Part shown: positions 27,148-37,508 of the stretch, piece by piece
Layout: every line of letters starts with the position of its first letter
Numbering within the stretch: position 1 is the stretch's first letter
Source of the DNA: Muribaculaceae bacterium
Lineage (GTDB): Bacteria > Bacteroidota > Bacteroidia > Bacteroidales > Muribaculaceae
Direction: 5' to 3'
DNA: 64,000 nucleotides
Assembly (NCBI GenBank): GCA_017621845.1
Contig: JAGASI010000005.1
Span: 47,102 to 111,101, forward strand
The notes under the pieces: model-generated
What the model saw: the letters and a program-made list of their open reading frames with translations, nothing else
Databases searched by the model: none
Told to the model about the DNA's origin: nothing
Made by a program: the position numbers and the translations under genes

Positions 27148-28833
27148 ATGAATCAGAAACTTTGTTTGGTTGCCGCCGTGTCAGCAACCCTCATGCTTTC
27201 GTCATGTGGAAAGAAACTCGCCCCAATGCAGGCCGAGTATTTTTCGACTAATCCTAATCCCCTTGAGGTTGTAGGCCAGAAAGTACCTGCGACAGTTACC
27301 GGAAAGTTGCCCGCCAAGTACTTTGTGAAAAATGCAGTATTGACAGTCACCCCGGTGCTAAAATACAACGGCACAGAGGTAGCCTCTCAGTCCTACACCT
27401 TCCAAGGAGAGAAAGTGCGTGGAAACAATCCTACCGTAAGCTATGAATATGGAGGAACAATTACAATTCCCGCGTCATATATTTATGTCCCCGAGATGGC
27501 CAAGAGCGATCTCGAGCTCATGTTCTCGGTAGAACAGGGTGGTAAGCAATATGTACTTCCCAGCGTTAAGGTTGCCAATGGCGTTATTGCCACCGCCGCT
27601 CTCGCCGATGCTGCCACCGTCAACCCTTCACTTGGTGCTGACGCTTTCCAGCGTATCATTTCGCAGAAATATGCCGCTGATATCAAATTCCTAATCAACC
27701 AGGCTAACCTGCGTGCCGGTGAGCTCAACTCCGACGCGATGGAAGAGCTGCGCAAACAGATTCTTGCTACTGCCGGTGACTCTACCCTCGAGCTTACCGA
27801 GATTAATATCAACTCATATGCTTCGCCCGATGGTGCGTATGACTTCAACCAGCGTCTTGCTGAAAAACGTAAAGACGTTACAGAAGATTATATGCAGAAT
27901 CAGCTCAAGAAAGATAAGATTAAAGAGTTTGGCGAGCTGACAGCCAACTTTACTGCTGAGGATTGGGAAGGCTTCAAGACACTTGTCGAGAAATCAGACA
28001 TCCAAGACAAGAACCTCATTCTCGAGGTGCTCAAAATGTATCAAGACCCAGAGGAGCGCGAGCGCGAGATCCACAACATGTCTAACGTGTTTGAACAACT
28101 TGCCGAAGAAATCCTTCCCCAATTGCGTTATTCTCGCATCACAGCCGCTATCAATGTTATTGGTAAGAGCGATGCCGAAATCAATCATCTGTATGATACC
28201 GATCCCTCAAAACTTAATGTTGAGGAACTCCTCTATGCCGCTACCCTCACCGACGACAATGCCCGTCGTATGGCAATCTACAAAAAAGCTACCGAGCTCT
28301 ATCCCAATGACTACCGTACATGGAATGACCTTGGCATGACCCAATATGTAGCCCGTGACTACAAGTCGGCCAAGAACTCATTTGAGAAAGCCACCCGTCT
28401 TGCCGGCACCGCTACCGAGCCCAAGGTAAACCTCGGTCTCATCGATGTCCTCGATAACAACTTCTCAGGTGCCAAGCAATACTTTGGCTCAGCAGCCGGT
28501 GACAGCAACATCAACGAGGCTTTGGGTGTTTACTACCTCAAGACCGGTGACAATGTAGCTGCTGCCCGCGCATTCAAGGATGCCAAATCTAACAATGCCG
28601 CCCTGTCTCAAATCCTCACTAAGGACTACACCAAGGCCAAACAGACTCTTGCCGGCATCTCCAAGCCCGACGCCACCACTTATTACCTGATGGCTGTTCT
28701 CGGAGCCCGCACTAACAATGAGTCTATGCTTTTGAACAACCTCCGTCAGGCTGTGCGTCTCGACAGCAGTCTCGCCAAAGTTGCTCAGAACGACCTTGAG
28801 TTTGCCAATTTCAACATCTCCAAGGCTCTCTGA
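27148..28833 (+). CDS. Outer-membrane lipoprotein with OmpA-like and TPR segments
   Basis: A 561-residue lipoprotein. The signal peptide ends in the lipobox LMLSSC, so Cys20 should be acylated. The N-terminal third is beta-rich (VPATVTGKLPAKYFVKNAVL and following). In the middle, ININSYASPDGAYDFNQRLA followed by EKRKDVTEDYM resembles an OmpA-type peptidoglycan-binding fold. The C-terminal ~200 residues are TPR-like (AIYKKATELYPNDYRTWNDL, then DYKSAKNSFEKATRL). This architecture is found in Bacteroidales envelope proteins thought to link outer membrane and peptidoglycan. It is apparently monocistronic, with its own promoter and a strong terminator. Confidence 0.82.
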   Translation: MNQKLCLVAAVSATLMLSSCGKKLAPMQAEYFSTNPNPLEVVGQKVPATVTGKLPAKYFVKNAVLTVTPVLKYNGTEVASQSYTFQGEKVRGNNPTVSYEYGGTITIPASYIYVPEMAKSDLELMFSVEQGGKQYVLPSVKVANGVIATAALADAATVNPSLGADAFQRIISQKYAADIKFLINQANLRAGELNSDAMEELRKQILATAGDSTLELTEININSYASPDGAYDFNQRLAEKRKDVTEDYMQNQLKKDKIKEFGELTANFTAEDWEGFKTLVEKSDIQDKNLILEVLKMYQDPEEREREIHNMSNVFEQLAEEILPQLRYSRITAAINVIGKSDAEINHLYDTDPSKLNVEELLYAATLTDDNARRMAIYKKATELYPNDYRTWNDLGMTQYVARDYKSAKNSFEKATRLAGTATEPKVNLGLIDVLDNNFSGAKQYFGSAAGDSNINEALGVYYLKTGDNVAAARAFKDAKSNNAALSQILTKDYTKAKQTLAGISKPDATTYYLMAVLGARTNNESMLLNNLRQAVRLDSSLAKVAQNDLEFANFNISKAL

Positions 28834-28857
28834 TAAGATAATCAGTTAGATATTATG

Positions 28858-28905
28858 TAAACTAAGAGTGGCACGGTCATCACGACCGTGCCACTCTTAG
28901 TTTGT
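28858..28905. terminator. Terminator after the OmpA/TPR gene
   Basis: AACTAAGAGTGGCACGGTC pairs with GACCGTGCCACTCTTAGTT on a short ATCAC loop. The remaining ~350 bp before the next gene contain the promoter at 29120 and its leader; no other gene is seen. Confidence 0.75.
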
Positions 28906-29119
28906 CGTTATAGCCCGGCTCTTAATCGGGGCCATTATATCGTCATGTTCCGACTTGAAAAATAATGTGGTTAATGAGGTGTGTCATAATGTTGTGATTT
29001 GTGTTTATATATGGCTTAAAACCCACTACTGGTGCGGTGTTCGGTGTGTTTTTGTACTATGTTGCAGGCGGATTGTGGTGGATAAAAGTAAGTATAGGAT
29101 AAAAAATAATTGTGTAAAA

Positions 29120-29151
29120 ATTGGAATATGTCATAAAAATCTATAATTTTG
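29120..29151 (+). promoter_or_regulatory. Promoter of the surface-protein block
   Basis: ATTG at 29120-29123, 20-bp spacer, TAATTTTG at 29144-29151, leaving a leader of about 105 nt before the ATG at 29263. Confidence 0.55.
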
Positions 29152-29262
29152 TCAGGCGAAATCATGTGTTTTGAGTCGTTATGTAATTGGTATGTATTAT
29201 TACATAATGATTTTAGGTTCCCGATAGAATTAAATTATACAACCAATCAATACAATTTGCTT

Positions 29263-32200
29263 ATGAAAAGACTAAGACTCTTATGTATGTCCTTGGTGGC
29301 ATCAATAGGGTTGTCTGTTGCGGTGTCGGCTGAAACAATCAGCAATTACACGGTCAACTTTGACGACAAGATTGAGACCTCCGACCATGCGTTTAAGGTT
29401 GCTCCAAACTGGAAGCACATCGTCGACAAGTATGAAGACGAATATGGTTTTACCTATTACATGACGTATTCCTATCGAGGCACCGGTGGTCGTACCGGCG
29501 GTGGTCTCTATTGTGGTAAACAAGAAGCCGGCGATGGATATGACAATGGCCCGGTCACAGACGTGCTTGTGACACCCGAGGTGTCGGGAGATGTTGTCAT
29601 ATATGCCAAGGCTGAAAGTTCTTCAAGTTATGTTGAGATTTATTCTATCAACGAAGACGGCAGTAAGGGCGAGCAATTGGTAAAATATACCGGTAACAGC
29701 ACCGTGGCCGGGACTAAGCTCTCGACTTCAGACTGGACGCCGGTATCGGTTCATGTGGATGACGTGCAACGTTTGGGTATCCGTCCAAGCTATGTCACTC
29801 TTGACGATTTCAGTGCCTCGACAGCCGAGATTGCTCTTGAGCCGGCTATGAAAATCGAGACAGCCGAGCCAAGTGCAACAACCGGTGTGCTATACTGGAA
29901 TCAGAAACCCGATGGAAGCGTCGAGGTTAAATACACTGTTACCGTCACCAATACCGGACAAACAGACCTTGTTGTGGGACAGAAAGGCTATTCAGTATCT
30001 ATTATCAACGGTGCCACCAATCAGGTCTACGGCACTGTCAAGGTTCCTCAGGACTTGAAGATGGGCGAGACCTCCCAGCCGTTTGATGTAGTGGTAAATA
30101 TTGCCGATCCGTCAACAGTCTGGTCTTACTCTTATTCGTCAGTCAAACTTTACCTGCGCGAAAATCTCGGGGGTGCCATTACTCAGCGCACCTCGTCGCA
30201 ATATGTAGCTTATGAGTCAAAGTTTGTATTCCGTCAAACAGGTACTACCACCACCTCGTCACTATCCGGAACACAAAGCTTTGGGGTTATATCAGAGGCT
30301 ACTACCAAAAACTATGAAATATATAACGATGGTATCGCGCCCTTGACCGTCAAGAGCATCACCATCCCCGAAGGCTTCACGGCTCAAGTACCCGAAGGTC
30401 CTGTCACCGTCGAGGGTAAAAGCTCATATAAGCTGGATGTTACCCAGAGTGCTTCAGCCTCAGGTACATTCTCAGGCGATATTGTTGTTGTCTATGACAA
30501 AAACGGCACAGAGACAACTTACACATTGCCCATTACAGCAACAGTCATAGCTGCAGGTACATGGGTCGCTGACTTTGATTCTCCAACATCTACCATTGTG
30601 TGGCCTGACGGCTGTGTCGCACAATCGGGCATCCGCACCGACTACTCGTATGTCTCGGCTACCAAGAGCTATAACTGCTGGCTGAGATCCTATACCAGTT
30701 CAAGCTATGCCGACGCTGACAACAAGTTTATCACACCCAAGCTTCATGCCGAGGCCGGTGATGTGATGACATTTGATGTTGCAACTGATGGCAATGTTAC
30801 CAATGCCGCTCTTAAAGTTTATCTTTCCAAAGACCGTGAGAACTGGGGTGAGGCTGTTGCTGTATATCCCAAGAGTGATCTTACCTCAACTTTTGCCAAC
30901 AAGTCAATTACTATTGCCGAGGCCGGTGACTACTATGTGGGTTTTGCTGTCTTTGGTGTAAAACTCGATAATATTGTTGGATTGCAGAAGGTTGACGGTA
31001 TCAGCCATGATGTATATTACAAGGCCTTCTCGGTTAATGAGGAGTATCAGACAGGCTCGGAGATCACACCCTCAATAGAGGTAATTCCGGTGTTGGCCAT
31101 GAGTGCCACCGACTATACGGTAAAACTCTATGCCAACGGACAAGTAGTGTCTACAGCTACATCCAAGGACCTGAAGGCATCCCCCAATACCAATACTACG
31201 TTTAACTTCTCGGCATGGACTCCACAGGTCGAAAAGACTACAGTCTATGAGACATATGCCCAGGTGGAATTTACCGATGGAACAGTATTCAAGTCTCCCG
31301 TGGCTCAGGTCAAGGTGACGTGTGAACCATACTTTGTGTTCTTTGACAAGGGTACCACGGTAGGTCGTTATGCTCCGGTAAGCCGTGCGACAGCTATCAC
31401 ATTCGGTCGAGGCAATGAATCAGGTGTTTTTCAGGAGTTTGAAATTTACAACTGGGGAATGGCGCCTCTCACTGTCAAGTCGATATCGGTGCCGGAAGGC
31501 TACAGCGTGAACACCGAGGCCCCGTTGACAGTCGCTTCAAAAGAGCGTCAAGAAGTCAAGGTGACATTTGCTCCCGAGACCCCCGGTGTTTATAAAGGCA
31601 AGCTTGAGGTTGTATATGTTGATGCCGATGGTCAGGAGCAGACCTTTGCTCTGGATGTTAACGGCACATTCCTTGATCCGGCCAAGTGGTATGTATCATT
31701 TGATGATGGCACATCCAACGGCATGTGGCCCGCGGGATCGCTTTATCAGAATAATATATCCAAGAGTAATGGAGGCACAAGTGTTGCTCCCAACTTCTAT
31801 ATCACTTCGATGAGCAAGACCGACAACATGTTCATCACACCAATGTTGCACGCCCAAGCCGGTGAGGAGCTGTCGTTTGATGCTGTACTCTACTCGTCAT
31901 CTTGGTCAGAAGGCCAAGTAGATGTTTATGCAGCGCCCACGCGCGATGCTCTCGGAGATGAGTCATCACGTCGACTGTTAGGCTCTTTCAGTGGTAAAGC
32001 CGAGGATGTCAACGCCAAGATTGGCACCACGTGGCAATCTTTTAATGTCAAGATAGAAGAAGATGGAGACTACTACCTTGGTTTTGTTCTCACCAATCGT
32101 GTCAAGGTAGACGAACTCTATGGCTTGTCGCTTGTCGATGTAGCCCATGATTGGATACTCGAGGGTGTTAATGTCCCACAGACTGCTATGCAGAATGTGG

Positions 32201-33996
32201 CTTGTACGGCTCAAATATCATTGCGCAATATAGGCCTGAAGACCGAACAAGCCGGTGAATACACCGTTACCGCACATGTAGGAGACAAGGTGCGCACCGT
32301 AGCAGGAACATCCGAGATTGCCACCGTGAACAGTATGAAAGAAGCTGTCACACCTATTGATGTTAAATTCATGTCATCCAAAGAAGGAACATACCCTGTA
32401 TACTTCCAGATTAAAGCCGGTGATTATACAGTGACCACCGAGCCCGTTGATGTCACGTTTGCCCTGGAACAAGTATCGTCTGAGATTGCCGTGGGCACTC
32501 CTGATATATCGTCTACCGGTGTAGAGAACACTACCAACAAGGGATTGCTCCATTTTTATGATAAGAACAGTACAGCTGTAGCTCTATATACTCCTGACGA
32601 GCTTCACCTCAATGGAGGCGAGAAAATCAAGACTATACGTTTCCGTGGCCGAATAGCGGATGATATAGTCGAGAGCTATGCTCTTTACTATGAGATGACT
32701 GATGATGTCACCGAGGCAAAACCCGCTGCCGGAGAGTATGATACATCAGGTATGACCCAAATTCTTGATCTCAAGGATTATCAGTGGAAAAAGATGGGCA
32801 CCGAAGCGGCCCCCGCCGATGTTGTTGTAGTTAATTTTGATGAGCCTATAGTATATGAGGCCGGTAAATCGATACGTATCGTGTCGCGTAGCTCGGGTAG
32901 CACTTATAAACAGACCTACCTTGTCCGTTCTACCAAGAAAGACAACAACTGGTGTCATGCCAATGATAATGCCACGACATTTGCTACACAGACATGGTCG
33001 GCTGACTATCTGCCGATGATGTATCTTACCCTCGAGATTGACCCCGTCACACTCAGCGGTAAGGTTGAAAACCTTGACAAAACAGCTGCCGAAGGTGCTG
33101 TTGTAACACTTGTCAGTGACGATGAAGATGAGGTACAGTATACTGCCACTACCGATGCCGAGGGCAAATATGAGGTTAATGTTATCCAGAATGGTCGTAC
33201 ATATAACGTCACTGCTGCCAAGGATGAGTTGATGGATTATGTTGACTATGTCGACTTTAAATCATCGATGATTGCCGACTTTACCCTGATGCCGGTACAA
33301 ACAATCAGCAACGACAGTCCCGAGTATACTCCCGGCGAGTCCAATATTATTAATGTGGAACTTGCTTTCCCGGCCGGATTGAGTACTGTAGCATTGCCAT
33401 TTGAATTGATTGGTGATGAAATCGATGCTTTGTTTGGCACTGAAGCCAAGATACATTATCTTGACAGCGATAATGGCGATGTTAACAATCATTATCCGAT
33501 AGCCCGCTTTAACACATTGCCCCAAGATATGCAAGCCGGAGTACCCTATCTCGTATATCTCCCCGAGGCTGTCAACAGCCGAATGCGAGTCAGAGGCAAA
33601 GCTCTTATTGAAGCACCGGGTAAGGTAGAGACTGCCACACTGCAATTTGTTGGCGTATTCACGCCTACCGAGCTACAGGATGGTATGATAATACTTGATA
33701 ACCGAGACGTGACCCTCTCAGATGACCAAGTTGATATGTCAGGACAACCTGTCGCCCAAAATGACCTACCGATGACTCATGTCCTGCCATTCCATGCCTA
33801 TATCTCGGCCCGTCCCGGATATACAATCGACGATGTAGACTTTGTAACCGATAGCGGAATCATCTCGGGTGTCGAGAATATAACTGTAGACCGTGTCGAG
33901 GACAATGTTATCTACAACCTCCAAGGTATACGTGTCACCAATCCCGGCACCGGTATATACATTGTAAATGGTAAGAAAGTATTTATTAGAAGATAA
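29263..33996 (+). CDS. Giant secreted choice-of-anchor J protein
   Basis: A 1577-residue secreted protein. The ATG at 29263 gives the signal peptide MKRLRLLCMSLVASIGLSVA. The body holds two large tandem copies of ~370 residues: each begins with a beta segment (FVFRQTG or FVFFDKG), passes through a DUF1573/ASPM-like unit with PLTVKSI..PEG, then a choice-of-anchor J lectin-like unit (WVADFDSPTS or WYVSFDDGTSNGMWPAG) with ITPKLHAEAGD or ITPMLHAQAGE. Then follow a carboxypeptidase-regulatory-like fold (VTLSGKVENLDKTAAEGA) and a C-terminal tail IYNLQGIRVTNPGTGIYIV..GKK. Such proteins are surface adhesins or glycan-binding proteins; ligand unknown. It is first of four similar genes. Confidence 0.85.
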   Translation: MKRLRLLCMSLVASIGLSVAVSAETISNYTVNFDDKIETSDHAFKVAPNWKHIVDKYEDEYGFTYYMTYSYRGTGGRTGGGLYCGKQEAGDGYDNGPVTDVLVTPEVSGDVVIYAKAESSSSYVEIYSINEDGSKGEQLVKYTGNSTVAGTKLSTSDWTPVSVHVDDVQRLGIRPSYVTLDDFSASTAEIALEPAMKIETAEPSATTGVLYWNQKPDGSVEVKYTVTVTNTGQTDLVVGQKGYSVSIINGATNQVYGTVKVPQDLKMGETSQPFDVVVNIADPSTVWSYSYSSVKLYLRENLGGAITQRTSSQYVAYESKFVFRQTGTTTTSSLSGTQSFGVISEATTKNYEIYNDGIAPLTVKSITIPEGFTAQVPEGPVTVEGKSSYKLDVTQSASASGTFSGDIVVVYDKNGTETTYTLPITATVIAAGTWVADFDSPTSTIVWPDGCVAQSGIRTDYSYVSATKSYNCWLRSYTSSSYADADNKFITPKLHAEAGDVMTFDVATDGNVTNAALKVYLSKDRENWGEAVAVYPKSDLTSTFANKSITIAEAGDYYVGFAVFGVKLDNIVGLQKVDGISHDVYYKAFSVNEEYQTGSEITPSIEVIPVLAMSATDYTVKLYANGQVVSTATSKDLKASPNTNTTFNFSAWTPQVEKTTVYETYAQVEFTDGTVFKSPVAQVKVTCEPYFVFFDKGTTVGRYAPVSRATAITFGRGNESGVFQEFEIYNWGMAPLTVKSISVPEGYSVNTEAPLTVASKERQEVKVTFAPETPGVYKGKLEVVYVDADGQEQTFALDVNGTFLDPAKWYVSFDDGTSNGMWPAGSLYQNNISKSNGGTSVAPNFYITSMSKTDNMFITPMLHAQAGEELSFDAVLYSSSWSEGQVDVYAAPTRDALGDESSRRLLGSFSGKAEDVNAKIGTTWQSFNVKIEEDGDYYLGFVLTNRVKVDELYGLSLVDVAHDWILEGVNVPQTAMQNVACTAQISLRNIGLKTEQAGEYTVTAHVGDKVRTVAGTSEIATVNSMKEAVTPIDVKFMSSKEGTYPVYFQIKAGDYTVTTEPVDVTFALEQVSSEIAVGTPDISSTGVENTTNKGLLHFYDKNSTAVALYTPDELHLNGGEKIKTIRFRGRIADDIVESYALYYEMTDDVTEAKPAAGEYDTSGMTQILDLKDYQWKKMGTEAAPADVVVVNFDEPIVYEAGKSIRIVSRSSGSTYKQTYLVRSTKKDNNWCHANDNATTFATQTWSADYLPMMYLTLEIDPVTLSGKVENLDKTAAEGAVVTLVSDDEDEVQYTATTDAEGKYEVNVIQNGRTYNVTAAKDELMDYVDYVDFKSSMIADFTLMPVQTISNDSPEYTPGESNIINVELAFPAGLSTVALPFELIGDEIDALFGTEAKIHYLDSDNGDVNNHYPIARFNTLPQDMQAGVPYLVYLPEAVNSRMRVRGKALIEAPGKVETATLQFVGVFTPTELQDGMIILDNRDVTLSDDQVDMSGQPVAQNDLPMTHVLPFHAYISARPGYTIDDVDFVTDSGIISGVENITVDRVEDNVIYNLQGIRVTNPGTGIYIVNGKKVFIRR

Positions 33997-34007
33997 TTAA
34001 TCATAAT

Positions 34008-34054
34008 GTCATAGGACCACGAGACCTCGATAAAAAGAGTCGTGGTTCTATGAC
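34008..34054. terminator. Hairpin between the first two surface-protein genes
   Basis: GTCATAGGACCACGA pairs with TCGTGGTTCTATGAC in the 78-bp gap. It is followed by AAATTTAAC rather than a T run, so downstream transcription may be reduced rather than stopped. Confidence 0.55.
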
Positions 34055-34074
34055 TTAAATTTAACTAAACCTTT

Positions 34075-37000
34075 ATGAAAAAATTATTTACATTCCTGCT
34101 TGGAGCGGCCATCTCGGTCACTGCCTCGGCTCAGACCATTCTTGAAGAAGATTTTGAGACGGGCAATACCGGCAGCAAACTCACACCGGTGGCCAAGGGG
34201 GCCGGTTGGACAACAGTCAATGGCTACACCGGCAAAGAGGCCACCTATAACTGGCACAATTATTATTCGGCTATCTCAGAGACTAATCCCAATCCCACAA
34301 TCTCCGGTCAGTGCTGTGCAGCGGTTCAAGCGCCTATGTCTACTTCGGCCGAGGGTGGATTTGGACCACGAGAAGAGATACTGCTCACTCCCGAGCTCAC
34401 TCTCGACGACACATATCAATTACAATTTACCTTTAGAGTCAGTCCGGTCAATGCCACCGATGCCTCGCGATATGACTTGCAAGTGCGTGTGGTTGAAGAC
34501 GGCAACCTGACCGGCGCCGAGACCGTATTCAGTATCCAGAATGAGAAAATGATGCGTGATGCCGGTATCACCACATTCCCCATCAGCAATTGGAATCCAT
34601 ATACTGCCAAGATAGATCTCAGTGATTTCAAAGGTGCCAATGTCAAGTTGGCATTTGTATATAAGATGCTCCATGAGACAGCCAATGTGCTGTGGCTCGA
34701 TGATGTCATCGTCAAAAAGTTCACACCGGCTACAGGACCAGTTCCATCGGTTAACGTTGACAGTTATACATTTGGATCACTGTATATCGGTGAAAGGATA
34801 TACTCAGACGTGCTGACACTTACAAATGTCGGAAAAGATGGTCTCAAGATTACCGGACTTGATTTACCCCAAGGCGTGAGTGTTACATTTGATCCTTCAA
34901 GTGTAGACTTGCAGTCCTATCAGCAACTCAATTTTAGAATGTGCTATGAGGCGGCGATGTCTACGCCGGCCTCGGGGAATGTTGTGATACATACCAATGG
35001 AGGAGACGCTACCATAGCGTTCACAGCCAACAAACAATTTGTCCCTGAAGGCAGTGTTCTCGAGACATTCAATGACTATTTTCCTCCTGCCGGATGGACC
35101 AATAGCGGATGGACTTGGACTCCCTCGGCTATCGAGGGCGAGCATAGTGCTCTTGGCTCGGGGGATCATAGTGCCTCATATCTGCGTTCTCCCCGTCTTG
35201 ACCTGACCGAGGGTGGCAAGGTGATATTTACCTATTATAATAATTATGATGGTGAGACAGCTCCCGAGTATGATATTACATTGGATGTCTCTTATGACGG
35301 TGGCAGCACTTGGACAACCAAGTGGACATCAGATTACCAGAGTGGCTTAAATAAACTTCTTACGGCTTCTGTGGACCTTGGCTATGGAGATGACCAATGC
35401 TATGTACGTTGGTTCTATCCTGCCGTTGAGTCGGATGACGAAGGTGCCTATGAACACTCGGCGTTCACTCTTGATCGCGTGCTGTTGCCAAATGTAGTGG
35501 GAGCCGATGGTGTTCCCACACGTGCCACTATCATTTCTCCTGCCAATGGCGCAACAGAAGTGTTGCCTCGTGATGTTGTCCTGAAGTGGGGCCCTGCTCA
35601 GTTTGCCAAGGGTTATAAAGTATATGTCGGCACCAATACCGAGGTCAATGACCTGGTCAACGGTGTTGATGTTGGCACTGCAATGACTTATACTATCCCT
35701 GAATGTGCTTGTTCTACCAAATACTATTGGAAGGTAGTAGGCTATAATGATAAAGGTGATGCTACATCGGCACCTCGTTGGAATTTTACCACTCAGGCCG
35801 ATGCTACAGTGACTGAATATCCCTATGTTGAGAACTTTATGAGCGAGGAAATACCTACAGGCTGGTCTCAGACCCCATCTGTGGAATATAACCGTGAGTG
35901 GTATATCAACAGCATATATAAATATACTCTTGACAGCAATACATATGGCGCATTGACTTCGGGATGGCTTTATACCAATAACTTCAATGCCATCACTACC
36001 CAGGAGTTCCAGCTCCCTGCCGACAAGGATATGAATATCTCGTTTATCTGGGGAGATGAGCATCCCTCAAGTCTTAAGGTAGACCCCACCGGCATGGTTC
36101 AGAAAAACAATGTCGAGCCCAATAACGGTATCAGCTACACCGACTTTGAGGTATTTGCCGATGGCAAGTGGACCAAACTTTCCAGCATCTCAGAACCTAA
36201 AGCCGATAAGAAATATTGGGTTAACGAGAAAGTTGACCTGTCGGCCTATCGTGGAAAGAAAGTACAATTCCGTTGGGTACACACCAGCCTCAGCAATAAC
36301 GACAACGGTGCTTCAGTCACCCATGTCGTCATTGACGAGAACAAGGGAAGCAAGGCTGAGTTTAACATCAACTCATGGAACGCCGGCAAGGTTAACTATG
36401 AAAAGGCTGTTAATTCAGGCAATATATTCACAGTGTTTAACCGCGGTACAGAGGCACTCAAGGTCAAGAGCGTAGAGTTCAAGACTGCTAACTTTGAGAG
36501 CTCAATCAAGCCCGGCGACGAAATCGCTGTCGGTGACGCCAAACAGTTTAACCTTCAGTTCAATGCGCTCCAGACAGCCGCTGAGGTAGAGGACGAGATG
36601 ACCCTGACATTTGAAAGTGGCTACACCACTACTTTAGAGGTGGCCGGTGAAGCGCTTGCCAACGGTACATATTACTATAGCTTTGAGCCTAACGATCTTG
36701 ACTATAAGTGGAACGAAGACTTTACCATGATAGATGTTGATGGTGGAGTAAACTATAACTTCAGCTCCTACTGGGTACACTACAGTGCCGGTGGTCAGCG
36801 AGGTGCTTTCTCTGTAGAAAGTGACTCCAAGGAAGATGGTCTTTATGGGATGATGAATCCGATCTCGGGCATGTATGCCCTGGTAGGCGCAAGCCCCACA
36901 AACGGCAGTGCCGATAACTGGCTTATATCCAAGGCAATGACTGCCACAGATAAATCAGCACTTGATTTCTATGCCCGTAATCTCGAGAGCCTCCAAAGTG

Positions 37001-37437
37001 TTCTTCCCGCACCTAAGCATCATGTCACCGTATTGGTTTCTGAGGTGTTGGAAAATCCCCAGACATCAGACTTTACAGCGGTGATGAAAGATACCGAGAT
37101 GCCTCATCTTGATGGCGGCAGCTGGAATCACTATACGGTTGATCTTTCGGGATATGCCGGTAAGAAAATCAAGGTTGCCCTGCGTCACTCAACGGTGGGT
37201 GCTTCCAATCTGGCATTCTTTGATGACCTGACTTTCAAGAACTTTGATAGTGTCAACAGTGTGGGCTCCATCACTGCCGATATATCAGATGACGCTTATG
37301 TAGAGGTTTATAGTGTTGCCGGTATTAAAGTCTCAGAGGGAGTCGGAATGTCGGCCCTCGATGGTCTTGGCCACGGGTTCTATGTTGTGCGTGTAGCAGA
37401 CGGGACTACAGTAAAAGCTTTCAGTATCGCTCGCTAA
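34075..37437 (+). CDS. Secreted choice-of-anchor J / cleaved-adhesin-like protein
   Basis: A 1120-residue secreted protein. Signal peptide MKKLFTFLLGAAISVTASA, then a choice-of-anchor J domain (ILEEDFETGNTG...NVLWLDDVIVKKF), an ASPM/DUF1573-like unit (VDSYTFGSLYIGERIYSDVL), a second J-type unit (VLETFNDYFPPAGWTNSGW), an Fn3 domain (ATIISPANGATEVLPRDVVL...YYWKVVGYNDKGD) and further J-type units near 1780 and 2600 nt into the gene. The last ~45 residues contain EVYSVAGIKVSEG and end VRVADGTTVKAFSIAR, a T9SS-like sorting tail. The domain set resembles the adhesin parts of Porphyromonas gingipains and HagA. Probably surface-exposed. Confidence 0.85.
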   Translation: MKKLFTFLLGAAISVTASAQTILEEDFETGNTGSKLTPVAKGAGWTTVNGYTGKEATYNWHNYYSAISETNPNPTISGQCCAAVQAPMSTSAEGGFGPREEILLTPELTLDDTYQLQFTFRVSPVNATDASRYDLQVRVVEDGNLTGAETVFSIQNEKMMRDAGITTFPISNWNPYTAKIDLSDFKGANVKLAFVYKMLHETANVLWLDDVIVKKFTPATGPVPSVNVDSYTFGSLYIGERIYSDVLTLTNVGKDGLKITGLDLPQGVSVTFDPSSVDLQSYQQLNFRMCYEAAMSTPASGNVVIHTNGGDATIAFTANKQFVPEGSVLETFNDYFPPAGWTNSGWTWTPSAIEGEHSALGSGDHSASYLRSPRLDLTEGGKVIFTYYNNYDGETAPEYDITLDVSYDGGSTWTTKWTSDYQSGLNKLLTASVDLGYGDDQCYVRWFYPAVESDDEGAYEHSAFTLDRVLLPNVVGADGVPTRATIISPANGATEVLPRDVVLKWGPAQFAKGYKVYVGTNTEVNDLVNGVDVGTAMTYTIPECACSTKYYWKVVGYNDKGDATSAPRWNFTTQADATVTEYPYVENFMSEEIPTGWSQTPSVEYNREWYINSIYKYTLDSNTYGALTSGWLYTNNFNAITTQEFQLPADKDMNISFIWGDEHPSSLKVDPTGMVQKNNVEPNNGISYTDFEVFADGKWTKLSSISEPKADKKYWVNEKVDLSAYRGKKVQFRWVHTSLSNNDNGASVTHVVIDENKGSKAEFNINSWNAGKVNYEKAVNSGNIFTVFNRGTEALKVKSVEFKTANFESSIKPGDEIAVGDAKQFNLQFNALQTAAEVEDEMTLTFESGYTTTLEVAGEALANGTYYYSFEPNDLDYKWNEDFTMIDVDGGVNYNFSSYWVHYSAGGQRGAFSVESDSKEDGLYGMMNPISGMYALVGASPTNGSADNWLISKAMTATDKSALDFYARNLESLQSVLPAPKHHVTVLVSEVLENPQTSDFTAVMKDTEMPHLDGGSWNHYTVDLSGYAGKKIKVALRHSTVGASNLAFFDDLTFKNFDSVNSVGSITADISDDAYVEVYSVAGIKVSEGVGMSALDGLGHGFYVVRVADGTTVKAFSIAR

Positions 37438-37448
37438 TTATCTAATTT

Positions 37449-37492
37449 ATTGTCGAGAGCATGCTTCTGTATAATGGCATGCTCTCGACAAT
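37449..37492. terminator. Perfect hairpin between surface-protein genes
   Basis: ATTGTCGAGAGCATGC pairs exactly with GCATGCTCTCGACAAT around TTCTGTATAATG, 12 bp after one stop and 16 bp before the next ATG. Confidence 0.6.
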
Positions 37493-37508
37493 CATAAATA
37501 GAGGTATT

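Noticed and set aside
28955..29146. A 63-codon plus-strand ORF upstream of the giant surface protein
   Set aside because: Cys/Val-rich, no recognisable domain, and it overlaps the promoter of the next gene; likely chance.
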